From Rhodobium gokarnense (GTDB lineage: Bacteria; Pseudomonadota; Alphaproteobacteria; Rhizobiales; Rhodobiaceae), in the NCBI RefSeq assembly GCF_025961475.1, contig NZ_JAOQNS010000002.1, forward strand, positions 496,001 through 560,000: a stretch of 64,000 nucleotides of DNA, in the 5' to 3' direction. Below the pieces are notes generated by a model. The model worked only from the letters and a program-made list of their open reading frames with translations. It did not search any database and was not told the DNA's origin. This document shows positions 1 to 7,010 of this stretch, piece after piece (positions within the stretch are counted from its first letter, which is position 1; every line of letters begins with the position of its first letter). The position numbers were made by a program, and so were the translations under genes.

Positions 1-1
1 C

Positions 2-64
2 CCGCCGGTGAGCGATGCCGGCGCCAGCGACACGGTGCCGGAGCGCCGTTTCGGCGGATGCTGA
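2..64 (+). CDS. possible C-terminal end of an upstream gene (partial)
   Basis: An open frame enters from the left edge and stops at TGA 62-64, overlapping the ATG of the next gene (ATGCTGA). About 20 residues are visible, ending in ERRFGGC, and they match no family I recognise. The stop-start overlap is typical of a translationally coupled operon, which is the only support. It may be a chance open frame. Confidence 0.25.
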   Translation, partial: PPVSDAGASDTVPERRFGGC

Positions 65-1041
65 AGACCCCGGCCCTGCTGATCGGACTTGCCGCGGTGC
101 TCCTTGCCGGCGCCGGAACGGACGCGCGGGCCGATTTCCGGTTCCTCGACGATGCCGCGGCGATCCCGGCGGGCGTGGTCGTCGTCGACAGCCGCGACGC
201 GGACACCTGCGCCGGCGGCGCACCCGCGCGGGCCGAAACCGAGCCCCGCTGCGTGCCGATTGCCGCCGTCATCGGGCCGAATGGCCGGCTCGCGTCCTTC
301 CGCGACGTTGCCTGGTTCCTCGGCACGGTCGGCCTCGACGGCTCGGAAACGGTGCTCGTCATCGGCGCCCGGGAGCGCGACCGCGACGCCGTCGCAGGCC
401 TTCTCCACCTTGCGGGCCAGAAAGGCGTGCTGGTCTGGCAGCGGCCGATCAATGCCCTAGGTGAGGATTTCGCGACCGTCTCCGGCCGCATCTCCGAGCC
501 GGCCCGCCGTGCCGTCTTCCGGGAACCGACGCGCGACGATCGCATTGTGCTTCGGGATGATCTGCAGCGGATGCTGGCCGGGGGCGGTGTGCTGCTCCTC
601 GACGGGCGTCCGGCAGAGGATTTCTGGGGTGAGAGGACGACGGGCGCGCGGGCGGGCCATCTGCCCGGCGCCCAGTCTCTGCCGGCGCGGGCGCTTCGCG
701 GCGCAACGCCCGTCGTCGCGCCGGACGGCGTAGACCCCGTTCTTTATGGACGCGGGGCCGTCGACGGCCTTGCCTACTACACCGCCGTCGCCGCCGGGCG
801 GGGCCGGGCTGCAAGGGTCTATCTGGAAGGCTTCGCCAACTGGGCCGCTTCCGGCCTGCCGCTCGATGCGGAAAGCCATCCGGACCTTACCGCGCCGGGG
901 CCTGAACGCGTCCGCGCCAAACCGCGTCCCGCGCCGAGGCCCGACGGAAAACTTCTCGCCCTGTCCGCCTCGGTCGGTGCGCTCCTGGGGGCCGCCGTGG
1001 CCGTGGGAACCCTTGCCGTCATTCGCAGAAGGAAAGCCTGA
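58..1041 (+). CDS. membrane-anchored rhodanese-like protein without active-site Cys
   Basis: The 327-residue product begins with a signal peptide (MLKTPALLIGLAAVLLAG, cleavage near DARA) and ends with one membrane helix (about residues 299-320) followed by RRRKA, so the bulk should face the periplasm with a C-terminal anchor. Two rhodanese-like halves are visible: VVVVDSRDADTC near the start, then VLLLDGRPAEDFWG with GHLPGAQSLP. In both, the loop that normally carries the catalytic Cys lacks it (LVIGARERDRDAV; LYGRGAVDGLAYY), so it probably does not catalyse sulfur transfer and may be a docking or substrate-binding protein. It leads the operon and its stop overlaps the next start (TGATG). The frame is open to the left edge, but the signal peptide supports the start at 58. 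Confidence 0.75.
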   Translation: MLKTPALLIGLAAVLLAGAGTDARADFRFLDDAAAIPAGVVVVDSRDADTCAGGAPARAETEPRCVPIAAVIGPNGRLASFRDVAWFLGTVGLDGSETVLVIGARERDRDAVAGLLHLAGQKGVLVWQRPINALGEDFATVSGRISEPARRAVFREPTRDDRIVLRDDLQRMLAGGGVLLLDGRPAEDFWGERTTGARAGHLPGAQSLPARALRGATPVVAPDGVDPVLYGRGAVDGLAYYTAVAAGRGRAARVYLEGFANWAASGLPLDAESHPDLTAPGPERVRAKPRPAPRPDGKLLALSASVGALLGAAVAVGTLAVIRRRKA

Positions 1042-1331
1042 TGGACGTCCTCATCCACATGACCTGCCGCGATGCCGCACGCCTTGCCGCGCCACTCGGC
1101 CGGGCGCTGACCAGCCGCGGCGCCACCTGGGGCTGCTTTCTCACCAACGATGCGGTGTTCGCCGCCGACGATGCCGCCTTCGTCGAGGCCGTCAAGGGCG
1201 CCAGCCGGGCGGTCGTCTGCGAGCATAGCTGGGATCTCCATATGGCCGGCCGCGACAACCCGTTCGAGCGCGGCAGCCAGACCATCAACAGCGGCCTGAT
1301 GGCGGACGCCGCCCGCGTCGTCAGCCTTTAA
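1041..1331 (+). CDS. DsrE-family protein
   Basis: A 96-residue cytoplasmic protein with the small alpha/beta DsrE/TusD look: MDVLIHMTCRDAARLAAPL, then GATWGCFLTNDAVF. DsrE/TusD proteins hold persulfide sulfur on a Cys and pass it on in sulfur relay systems. Three Cys are present (9, 32, 60); Cys60 in AVVCEHSWDLHM is closest to the usual active position. The start overlaps the stop of the rhodanese-like gene by one base, so the two should be translated together. The substrate is unknown. Confidence 0.7.
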   Translation: MDVLIHMTCRDAARLAAPLGRALTSRGATWGCFLTNDAVFAADDAAFVEAVKGASRAVVCEHSWDLHMAGRDNPFERGSQTINSGLMADAARVVSL

Positions 1332-1343
1332 CGGGAGCGATTG

Positions 1344-1628
1344 ATGGCCGTCACCGAGAAGAAAATCCTGCTGCTCGCCCGCCGCGACCACACCGAGGCG
1401 ATGCGTGTCGCCGCGGGCCTTACCATCTTCGGACACCACGTCCGGCTGGTCTTCATGAACGAGCCCGTCGCCCAGACGGAGGCCAATGCCGAGCAGGCCG
1501 AACTCCTGGATCTCGCCGACATCGAGCCGGAGACGACCGTGCCGGAAATGGCCGACGAGCTCACCCATCTCGATGCCATGGCGCTCGGCGAGGCGATCGC
1601 CGATGCCGACATCGTCATCAACGTCTGA
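1344..1628 (+). CDS. DsrE-family protein lacking Cys
   Basis: A 94-residue protein of DsrE/DsrF type (KILLLARRDHTEAMRVAAGL, then HHVRLVFMNEPV, ending ADADIVINV). No Cys occurs anywhere, so it cannot carry sulfur itself; it may be a structural partner of the upstream DsrE protein, as in the TusBCD/DsrEFH hexamer where only some subunits carry the active Cys. ATG 1344 is chosen over TTG 1341 because GGGAG at 1333-1337 sits at the right distance. Confidence 0.65.
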   Translation: MAVTEKKILLLARRDHTEAMRVAAGLTIFGHHVRLVFMNEPVAQTEANAEQAELLDLADIEPETTVPEMADELTHLDAMALGEAIADADIVINV

Positions 1629-1640
1629 CGGGAGACCGAC

Positions 1641-1823
1641 ATGCGCATTGCCGCCCTGAAGACGGGGCTTTTCCCCGATACCGACACCGTCGAGACGGCG
1701 CTCGCCGTCCTCGGCGGCGATCATCAGCTTGCCGCCGTCGACCTTGCCGAGGTCGAGGGCGACGGGGCCTGGGAGGAAGTCGCCGACCTGATTTTGTCGG
1801 CGGACCGGGTCGTCACCATCTGA
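1641..1823 (+). CDS. small conserved-looking protein of the sulfur operon
   Basis: A 60-residue protein with an alpha/beta pattern (MRIAALKTGLFPDTDTVETA, ending LILSADRVVTI). GGGAG at 1630-1634 gives a good ribosome site, and the gene sits between the DsrE-like genes and the exported rhodanese. By position and size it could be a reduced DsrH/TusB-like third subunit, but sequence support is weak and it has no Cys. I do not recognise the family with confidence. Confidence 0.6.
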   Translation: MRIAALKTGLFPDTDTVETALAVLGGDHQLAAVDLAEVEGDGAWEEVADLILSADRVVTI

Positions 1824-1857
1824 CCCGAACAAGAACAAAGGAAGGGAAGCAACCACC

Positions 1858-2796
1858 ATGACAAAGCATTCCAGAATTTTTGGCCTGGCCGGCGCGGCGG
1901 CGATCGCCGTCACCGTCCTTGCCGCACCGGCGAGCGCCGCCGATCCGCTGGTCGACGTCGACTGGGTCAAGGCCCATGCCACAGACGACGGCGTCGTCCT
2001 CGTCGATTTCCGCGAAAAGACCGATTTCCTGCGCGGCCACATTCCGGGCTCGGTCAATTCCAGCTACGCCAAGGACGGCTGGCGCGTGAAGAAGGGCAAC
2101 GTGCCGGGCATGATGCCGGAGGACACCGCCAAGCTCGCCGAGCACATCGGCAGCCTCGGCATCGGCAACGACACCCATGTGATCCTCGTGCCGCCGGGCG
2201 CCAGCAGCTCCGACATGGGCACCGGCACCCGCGTCTACTGGACCTTCAAGGTGCTCGGCCATGACGAGGTCTCGATCCTGGACGGCGGTTTTGCCGCCTA
2301 TGTGGCGGAGGAAAAGGACGGCAAGCCGGCCAATCCGCTGGAGAAGGGCGCCGCCAAGCCGGAAGCCAAGGAGTTCTCCGTCAACCTGCAGAGGGACATG
2401 ATGGTCGGCATCGCCGACGTGAAGGCGGCCTCCGAAAAGGGCGTCACCCTCGTCGATGCGCGCCCCGCCGACCAGTATCTCGGCGTCAACCGCCATGGCG
2501 CGTCGAAGGCCGGCGGCACCATCCCCGGCGCCAAGAACCTGCCGCAGACCTGGACCACCGAGAACAGCGGCGGCAAGTTCCGCTCGCCGGAGGCCCTGAA
2601 GAAACTCTATGCGGCGGCCGGCGTCGACCCGGACGCGCCCCAGATCGCCTTCTGCAACACCGGCCATTGGGCCTCGATCGACTGGTTCGTCTCCAGCGAG
2701 ATCCTCGGCAACAAGGACGCCAAGATGTATGACGGCTCCATGACCGAATGGACCCAGGCCGGCGAGAAGACGGAATCGAAGGTCTCCGTCAACTGA
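1858..2796 (+). CDS. exported tandem-rhodanese sulfurtransferase
   Basis: A 312-residue protein with a Sec signal peptide (cleavage after APASA, about residue 27) and two rhodanese domains, so it acts in the periplasm. The first domain (about 32-150; VLVDFREKTDFLRGHIPGS) has VPPGASSSDMG in place of an active-site Cys and is likely structural. The second (about 185-300; VDARPADQYLG) carries Cys266 in AFCNTGHWAS, the expected nucleophile. Thiosulfate:cyanide-type sulfurtransferases have this inactive-plus-active layout. It sits downstream of DsrE-like genes and upstream of a cytochrome c, suggesting sulfur transfer linked to electron transport. A good RBS (AAAGGAAGGGAAG) lies in the 34-base gap upstream. 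Confidence 0.85.
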   Translation: MTKHSRIFGLAGAAAIAVTVLAAPASAADPLVDVDWVKAHATDDGVVLVDFREKTDFLRGHIPGSVNSSYAKDGWRVKKGNVPGMMPEDTAKLAEHIGSLGIGNDTHVILVPPGASSSDMGTGTRVYWTFKVLGHDEVSILDGGFAAYVAEEKDGKPANPLEKGAAKPEAKEFSVNLQRDMMVGIADVKAASEKGVTLVDARPADQYLGVNRHGASKAGGTIPGAKNLPQTWTTENSGGKFRSPEALKKLYAAAGVDPDAPQIAFCNTGHWASIDWFVSSEILGNKDAKMYDGSMTEWTQAGEKTESKVSVN

Positions 2797-2836
2797 GGAC
2801 GGGATGCGTACAGGCGGGATTGGACGAAGTTCTGCC

Positions 2837-2935
2837 GTCATTGCGAGCGAGCGAAGCGAGCGCGGCAATCCAGAATGGCTTGCTCGGAGCCCGTGGCCCT
2901 GGATCGCCGCGTCGCCTGCGGCTCCTCGCGATGAC
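2837..2935. repeat. dispersed palindromic intergenic repeat, copy 1
   Basis: The element starts GTCATTGCGAGCGAGCGAAG and ends CTCCTCGCGATGAC, so its ends are inverted copies of each other, with internal GCGGCAATCCAG and CTGGATCGCCGCG also pairing. The transcript would fold into a long hairpin. A second copy lies at 9360-9493. Similar GTCATTGCGAG-type elements are common between genes in Rhizobiales. It lies between the rhodanese and cytochrome c genes and may act as a processing or termination structure. Confidence 0.75.
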
Positions 2936-2955
2936 AATGGGTCGAGCCAGTGGCA

Positions 2956-3630
2956 ATGCCTGTTGGGAATGGGTTTGTGAAAACGCGTTTCGCCGGAACG
3001 TGTCTGGCCGCGGCGGTTTTGATCGCCGCGGCTCTTCTTTGGCCGGGCATTGCCACGGCCGAGGGCCCTCTCGGCGAGGACATGCGCCGCGTTGCCGCCG
3101 AACTCATCGTCATGCGCGACGACGCCGAACGGATCATCTCGGGCGAAGACCTGACGGAACGCCAGCGGGAGGCCCTTGCCGCCCGCGTGCGCGGCGCCGC
3201 CAGCTACCTGCCGCTTCTCTTGAGAAAAGCCGACGGCAACCGGCGCTCCGACGAGATTGCGGCGTTGCGTGCGGCCTTGGCAGAGCCGGACTGGTCGACG
3301 GCTATCGGCATTCTCGCACGCCTCTCCGAGACCTATCCGTTCGATGCCACCGGACTGCGTCCGCCCGCCGATGCCGAGGAAGCCGCAAAGTTCGGCCAGA
3401 CGCTCCACGAGGCCTATTGCATCTCCTGCCACGAGGGCGGCGAGAATCCGGACTGGCTGCCGATCCCGAACCTTTTCGAAATGGCCAAGACCATGCCGGA
3501 GGAGCGGCTGCTGCCGCGCTTTTACAACGGCATCCGCGGCGATGCCTCGACCGCGCTCGCCCAGCCCATGTCCGCAGGCGACATCGCCGCCCTCATTGCC
3601 TACTATCGCCGGGCACCAACGCCCGAGTGA
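2956..3630 (+). CDS. exported class I-type cytochrome c
   Basis: A 224-residue protein with a signal peptide (core AGTCLAAAVLIAAALLWPG, cleavage near ATA-EG) and a single C-terminal heme c site: Cys155-Ile-Ser-Cys158-His159, with Met205 (AQPMSAGD) as likely distal ligand. About 110 residues of mostly helical sequence separate the signal from the heme domain. It should accept electrons in the periplasm. Following the sulfurtransferase genes, it may take electrons from a sulfur oxidation step, but this is inference. The start is uncertain: GTG 2950, ATG 2956 and GTG 2977 are in frame, and GTG 2977 gives the most compact signal peptide. Confidence 0.8.
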   Translation: MPVGNGFVKTRFAGTCLAAAVLIAAALLWPGIATAEGPLGEDMRRVAAELIVMRDDAERIISGEDLTERQREALAARVRGAASYLPLLLRKADGNRRSDEIAALRAALAEPDWSTAIGILARLSETYPFDATGLRPPADAEEAAKFGQTLHEAYCISCHEGGENPDWLPIPNLFEMAKTMPEERLLPRFYNGIRGDASTALAQPMSAGDIAALIAYYRRAPTPE

Positions 3631-3743
3631 GGCGAAAAGCGGTGCCATCGCTGCGGAACCGTGCTCACGCTCGCGGCATTTCCCTCGCAAGGGCCGCTCG
3701 TTCAGGGTGGCCGCGACAATCATTTGAGAAAAAGGGGTGAGAC

Positions 3744-4598
3744 ATGGCGGTGACATTCAGGACGCTCGCGTCCGAACCGGCGGAGCTGGGCGAGAGCCCG
3801 GTCTGGGTGGAAGCGGAAAACTGCGTCTGGTGGGTCGACATCGACGGCAAGCGGCTCCTGCGGACCGATGCCGACAGCGGCAAAACGGCGGTCTGGGCAA
3901 CGCCGGAAACGCCGGGCTTTGTCGCCCCGACCATGAAGGGCGGCATCGTCGTCGGCATGGAGACCGGGCTCTTCAGCTTTGCCGAGGAGGACGGCGGCTT
4001 CACGCGCCTTCTCGCGCTTGATGCGCCGGGCATGCGCTTCAACGATGCGACGACGGACGATCGCGGCCGCATCTGGGCGGGCACCATGACCATGGGCGAG
4101 CGCCGTCCCGAGGGCGTCCTCTACCGGATCGATCCGGACCTGACGATGACCCCCGTCATCACCGGCCTGATGACGGCGAACGGCCTTGCCGTCGATGCCG
4201 CGCGCGGCCGCCTCTACCTGTCCGACTCCAATTCAGATGTCCAGACCGTCTGGACCGCGGACCTCGACATGGCAAGCGGCGCCCTCGGCGAGCGTGAGGT
4301 CTTCCTCGACATGTTCGGCGTCACCGGCCGGCCGGACGGCGCGGCCCTCGATGCCGAAGGCAATTACTGGCTTGCCGGCATCACGGGCGGCGTCGTCTAC
4401 CACTTCGCGCCCGACGGCACGGTGATTTCCGAGTTTCCGGTGCCGGCCCTCGACCCGACCAAGCCGTGCTTCGGCGGCCCCGCCCTCGACCGCCTGTTCG
4501 TGTCGACCAGAAAAAGCGAGACCGGCGCTGGCGGCCTCATCGTGGCCGACACCATCGGCGTGCGCGGTCGGCCCGTGCCCCACTTCGGCGCGGCGTGA
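3744..4598 (+). CDS. SMP-30/gluconolactonase family protein
   Basis: The 284-residue product is a six-bladed beta-propeller of the SMP-30/gluconolactonase/LRE family. Metal-site signatures are visible: Glu in LGESPVW near the start, Asn-Asp in MRFNDATTDDRGRIWAGTM, and YLSDSNSD. Such enzymes hydrolyse sugar lactones in the cytoplasm. There is no signal peptide. AAAAGGGGTGAG upstream serves as ribosome site. It converges on the next gene and has no evident pathway partner here, so the substrate (a sugar acid lactone) is not set by context. Confidence 0.85.
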   Translation: MAVTFRTLASEPAELGESPVWVEAENCVWWVDIDGKRLLRTDADSGKTAVWATPETPGFVAPTMKGGIVVGMETGLFSFAEEDGGFTRLLALDAPGMRFNDATTDDRGRIWAGTMTMGERRPEGVLYRIDPDLTMTPVITGLMTANGLAVDAARGRLYLSDSNSDVQTVWTADLDMASGALGEREVFLDMFGVTGRPDGAALDAEGNYWLAGITGGVVYHFAPDGTVISEFPVPALDPTKPCFGGPALDRLFVSTRKSETGAGGLIVADTIGVRGRPVPHFGAA

Positions 4599-4608
4599 CT
4601 GGCCGTTC

Positions 4609-5127
4609 TTAGAACGCGATGCGGTCGGCGATCGCGGCGATGCCGGCCTTGCCGCAGCCCTCGTCGGCTTCGCCGCTGGGGGCGCCTGAAACCCCGACGG
4701 CGCCGAGGAGGCTGCCGTCGCCGTCGCGGATCATCACCCCGCCGCCGAGGGGCAGCGCCATGGTGACGTTGCGCACGGCCCAGGAGGTGCCGGACTCCGT
4801 CGTCTTGGCGAGTTCCAGCGTGTCGGTGCGGAAGCTGACGGCGGTCCAGGCCTTGCGGAACGAGGTGTCCGGCGTGTGCGGCCCGGCGAAGCGGTCGCGC
4901 AGGGAGACCTGCTGGGTGCCGCCGCGGTCGACGACGCTGACCGCGACCTGGTAGCCGGCCTCCCGGCAATGGGCGAGCGCCGCTTGGGCAAGGTCGAGCG
5001 CGGTCTCCAGCGTCAGCGACTTGTGGCTGACGGTCGCCTCGTCCCCGGCGCCGTCCTGGGCGGCGGCCGGCATCGAGACGCCGCTAGCGACGAGCGCCGC
5101 CGCGGCCATTGCGGTCAATCTGTTCAT
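4609..5127 (-). CDS. exported GlcG/HbpS-family (DUF336) protein
   Basis: A 172-residue protein with a signal peptide (MNRLTAMAAAALVASGVSMP, cleavage near AAAQD) and a GlcG/HbpS domain: LTLETALDLAQAALAHCREA, VSVVDRGGTQQVSLRDRFAG, and the C-terminal GGGVMIRDGDGSLLGAVGVSG. This family includes heme-binding and oxidative-stress sensing proteins and proteins beside glycolate genes. The start at 5127 is chosen over a longer frame because a CAGGGGGAAATGCC ribosome site and the signal peptide fit. The ligand is not known. Confidence 0.8.
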   Translation of the reverse strand: MNRLTAMAAAALVASGVSMPAAAQDGAGDEATVSHKSLTLETALDLAQAALAHCREAGYQVAVSVVDRGGTQQVSLRDRFAGPHTPDTSFRKAWTAVSFRTDTLELAKTTESGTSWAVRNVTMALPLGGGVMIRDGDGSLLGAVGVSGAPSGEADEGCGKAGIAAIADRIAF

Positions 5128-5322
5128 GGCATTTCCCCCTGTTGCATCGGGCCGGTCGGAGCCGGCCCTTGTTATCGGCAAGCGCATGCGCCGCCAGGCA
5201 GCCAGCCTAGACCGCCGAGCTTATCACATGCAAGAAAGAGAATGCGTTTTAGGGGATTGCAGTGACAGGGCCGGCAATCCGGGCGGATCGCCGGCGTCCT
5301 ATTTCAGGCGCGTAAGACGCGT

Positions 5323-5637
5323 CTATTCCCGTTCGCGCTCGACGACCCGGGCGCCGGGATACTGGTCGATCCAGCGCTCCATCGCGTCGGTCAGCGCATC
5401 GACGTCGCGTTGGAACTCGGTATGCAGCGGCGACCACTCGTCCGAATGGTGCTCGATGGCGTGGTCCATGCGCTCCATCAGTTCGCGGTGCTGGGCCTCA
5501 AGGGCCGCCAGCTCGCCGCTCGCCGACACCTTGTCGACGGCCGCACCGCTCTCGATCTTCTGGCGGGCGGCCTGCATATCGCGCTCCACGCCCTCCATAT
5601 GCCTCTTCAGGTTTTCCAGATAGCTGACGCGCGTCAT
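5323..5637 (-). CDS. small coiled-coil protein of unknown function
   Basis: A 104-residue, highly charged, probably all-helical protein (VSYLENLKRHMEGVERDMQA, then ALEAQHRELMERMDHAIEHH). Heptad-like spacing of Leu, Met and Val suggests a coiled coil. No signal peptide or membrane helix. The internal ATG at 5637 has a GAAGGGAAG ribosome site, so the longer upstream frame is not used. It looks like a stress or scaffold protein, but I recognise no family. It is close to, but probably not co-transcribed with, the ZIP gene. Confidence 0.65.
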   Translation of the reverse strand: MTRVSYLENLKRHMEGVERDMQAARQKIESGAAVDKVSASGELAALEAQHRELMERMDHAIEHHSDEWSPLHTEFQRDVDALTDAMERWIDQYPGARVVERERE

Positions 5638-5877
5638 GGGGTGCTTCCCTTCGTCTTGAACGTTTTCCCGCGGGGCGGTTCGGCCGGTTTCGAAAAAGGG
5701 GCATCCCTTCTTCCGGCTCCTTTGCAGCAACGGGACCAACCGTTTCCGGTTCCCGGTGCCGGCCCGCAATGCTGCGTCCGCCCTCCCCATTAGATAGGGG
5801 GAATTTGGCGTAAATCTCATGCCGCCTTTGGTCGCAATCCGTGGTTGGACGGACCTTCGCCGACAGCGCGGCGCGCG

Positions 5878-6591
5878 TCAATGCACGATCAGATGACCGA
5901 TCAAGCCGACCAGGTAGCCGCCGATGGCGCCGAGCGAGGGCGCCCAGCGCCGCTCCAGATGGGCCTGGACGGCGATGTCCTGGAAGATCAGGTAGAGGAT
6001 GCCGCCGCCGGCGAACAGCATGACGAAGCCGGTCAGCTCCGGCAGGCTGGTGAGGTAGACGTGGCCGAGGACGGCGGCGATGGGCCCGACCAGCGCCACC
6101 GCGGCAAACGCCCCGAGGATGGTCTTCGGCGACTTGCGGCCGCCGGCGACGAGTTCGCGATAGGCGTTGAAGCCTTCCGGCAGGTTCTGCAGGCCGATCA
6201 GCGCGGCCAGCAGCGGCCCGGTGGGGTCGCCCGTGGCGAACAGCGCGCCGAGGGCGAGCGCCTCCGGCAGGAAATCGGAGACCATGGCGACGAACTGCGC
6301 CTTGGAGCCGCCATTGCCGGAGATCATCCGGTCGAGCCAGAAGAAGGCGAGCCCGCCGGCCGCGAACGCCGCCACCGAGGCCGTCGCCGGCAGCTTGTCG
6401 ATGCCCTCCGGCACCAGCACGAAGGAAATCGCGGCAAGCAGCACGCCGCCGCCGAAGGCGATGACGGAATGGCGGAACTCCTCCTCCAGCCAGTTCGGCC
6501 GGATGCGCTCGACGACGGCAAGCCAGGCGCCGAGCGGGATCATGGCGCCGGCAAGGGTGGTGCAGAGAATCGCAAGATGAAGCTGGGTCAT
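5878..6591 (-). CDS. ZIP-family divalent metal transporter
   Basis: A 237-residue integral membrane protein with about eight helices. ZIP signatures are present: HSVIAFGGGVLLAAISFVLV with VPEGI, SDFLPEALALGALFATGD (variant of the HNFPEG helix IV motif) and IGLQNLPEGFNAYREL (helix V). ZIP proteins move Zn, Fe or Mn into the cytoplasm. The helix IV motif has Ser-Asp in place of His-Asn, which could shift metal choice. The start at 6591 removes an Arg/Gly-rich leader from the longer frame; the ribosome site is weak. Confidence 0.85.
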   Translation of the reverse strand: MTQLHLAILCTTLAGAMIPLGAWLAVVERIRPNWLEEEFRHSVIAFGGGVLLAAISFVLVPEGIDKLPATASVAAFAAGGLAFFWLDRMISGNGGSKAQFVAMVSDFLPEALALGALFATGDPTGPLLAALIGLQNLPEGFNAYRELVAGGRKSPKTILGAFAAVALVGPIAAVLGHVYLTSLPELTGFVMLFAGGGILYLIFQDIAVQAHLERRWAPSLGAIGGYLVGLIGHLIVH

Positions 6592-7010
6592 GGCGACAAG
6601 GATAGCCCAAGCGGGAGCCGGATTGGACCGGTGCCGGCCCGGCCGATTGGTGCCGCCGCGGGCCGTCGTCTTGCCCCGACCCATATCGCGTTCAAACCGG
6701 TGCCGACCCGTGCACTTTTTCGCTGTGTGCAGCAAGGCCCCGCTACACGTATGCAATACCTTGCGGGAAATAGATAATTAGAAATCAATGCCTTGAATGA
6801 TTTCCGGGCCGTTCGGATTTATTTTCATTCCAATGTCATGAAACTTTTGAATCCGCCATTTAGGAGACATCCATAGAGCGTTCACCCGCAGCGGGCGGCC
6901 GGAAGCCTCCGGGCGATGCCAGACGGCATCGGCCCGGCACGGGCGACCATGCGCGGTCGGGGCGTGCCTTCGGTCACATGACAGAACAAGACCTTCAACA
7001 GGAGCTGAGG
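6592..7010 (+). other. intergenic region upstream of phoX-like gene
   Basis: A 419-base stretch between the ZIP gene (minus) and the PhoX gene (plus) with no gene I can support. The part from about 6770 to 6865 is clearly AT-richer than its surroundings and holds the Pho-box-like site at 6833-6850; it is the likely promoter of the PhoX gene. Confidence 0.6.
6833..6850 (+). promoter_or_regulatory. Pho-box-like site
   Basis: The site reads ATGTCATGAAACTTTTGA. Against the Escherichia coli pstS-type box CTGTCATAAAACTGTCAC the first half (TGTCAT) is exact and the middle AAACT also fits; the second half is degenerate. It lies about 160 bases upstream of a PhoX phosphatase gene in a locally AT-rich region, where PhoB control would be expected. 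Confidence 0.4.

Noticed and set aside
2837-2935. Insertion-sequence end or transposon
   Set aside because: No transposase frame is near either copy and there are no flanking target duplications; it fits a non-coding palindromic repeat better.
1813-3756. Minus-strand open frame opposite the rhodanese and cytochrome c genes
   Set aside because: The plus strand has signal peptides, heme motif and ribosome sites; the minus translation has none.
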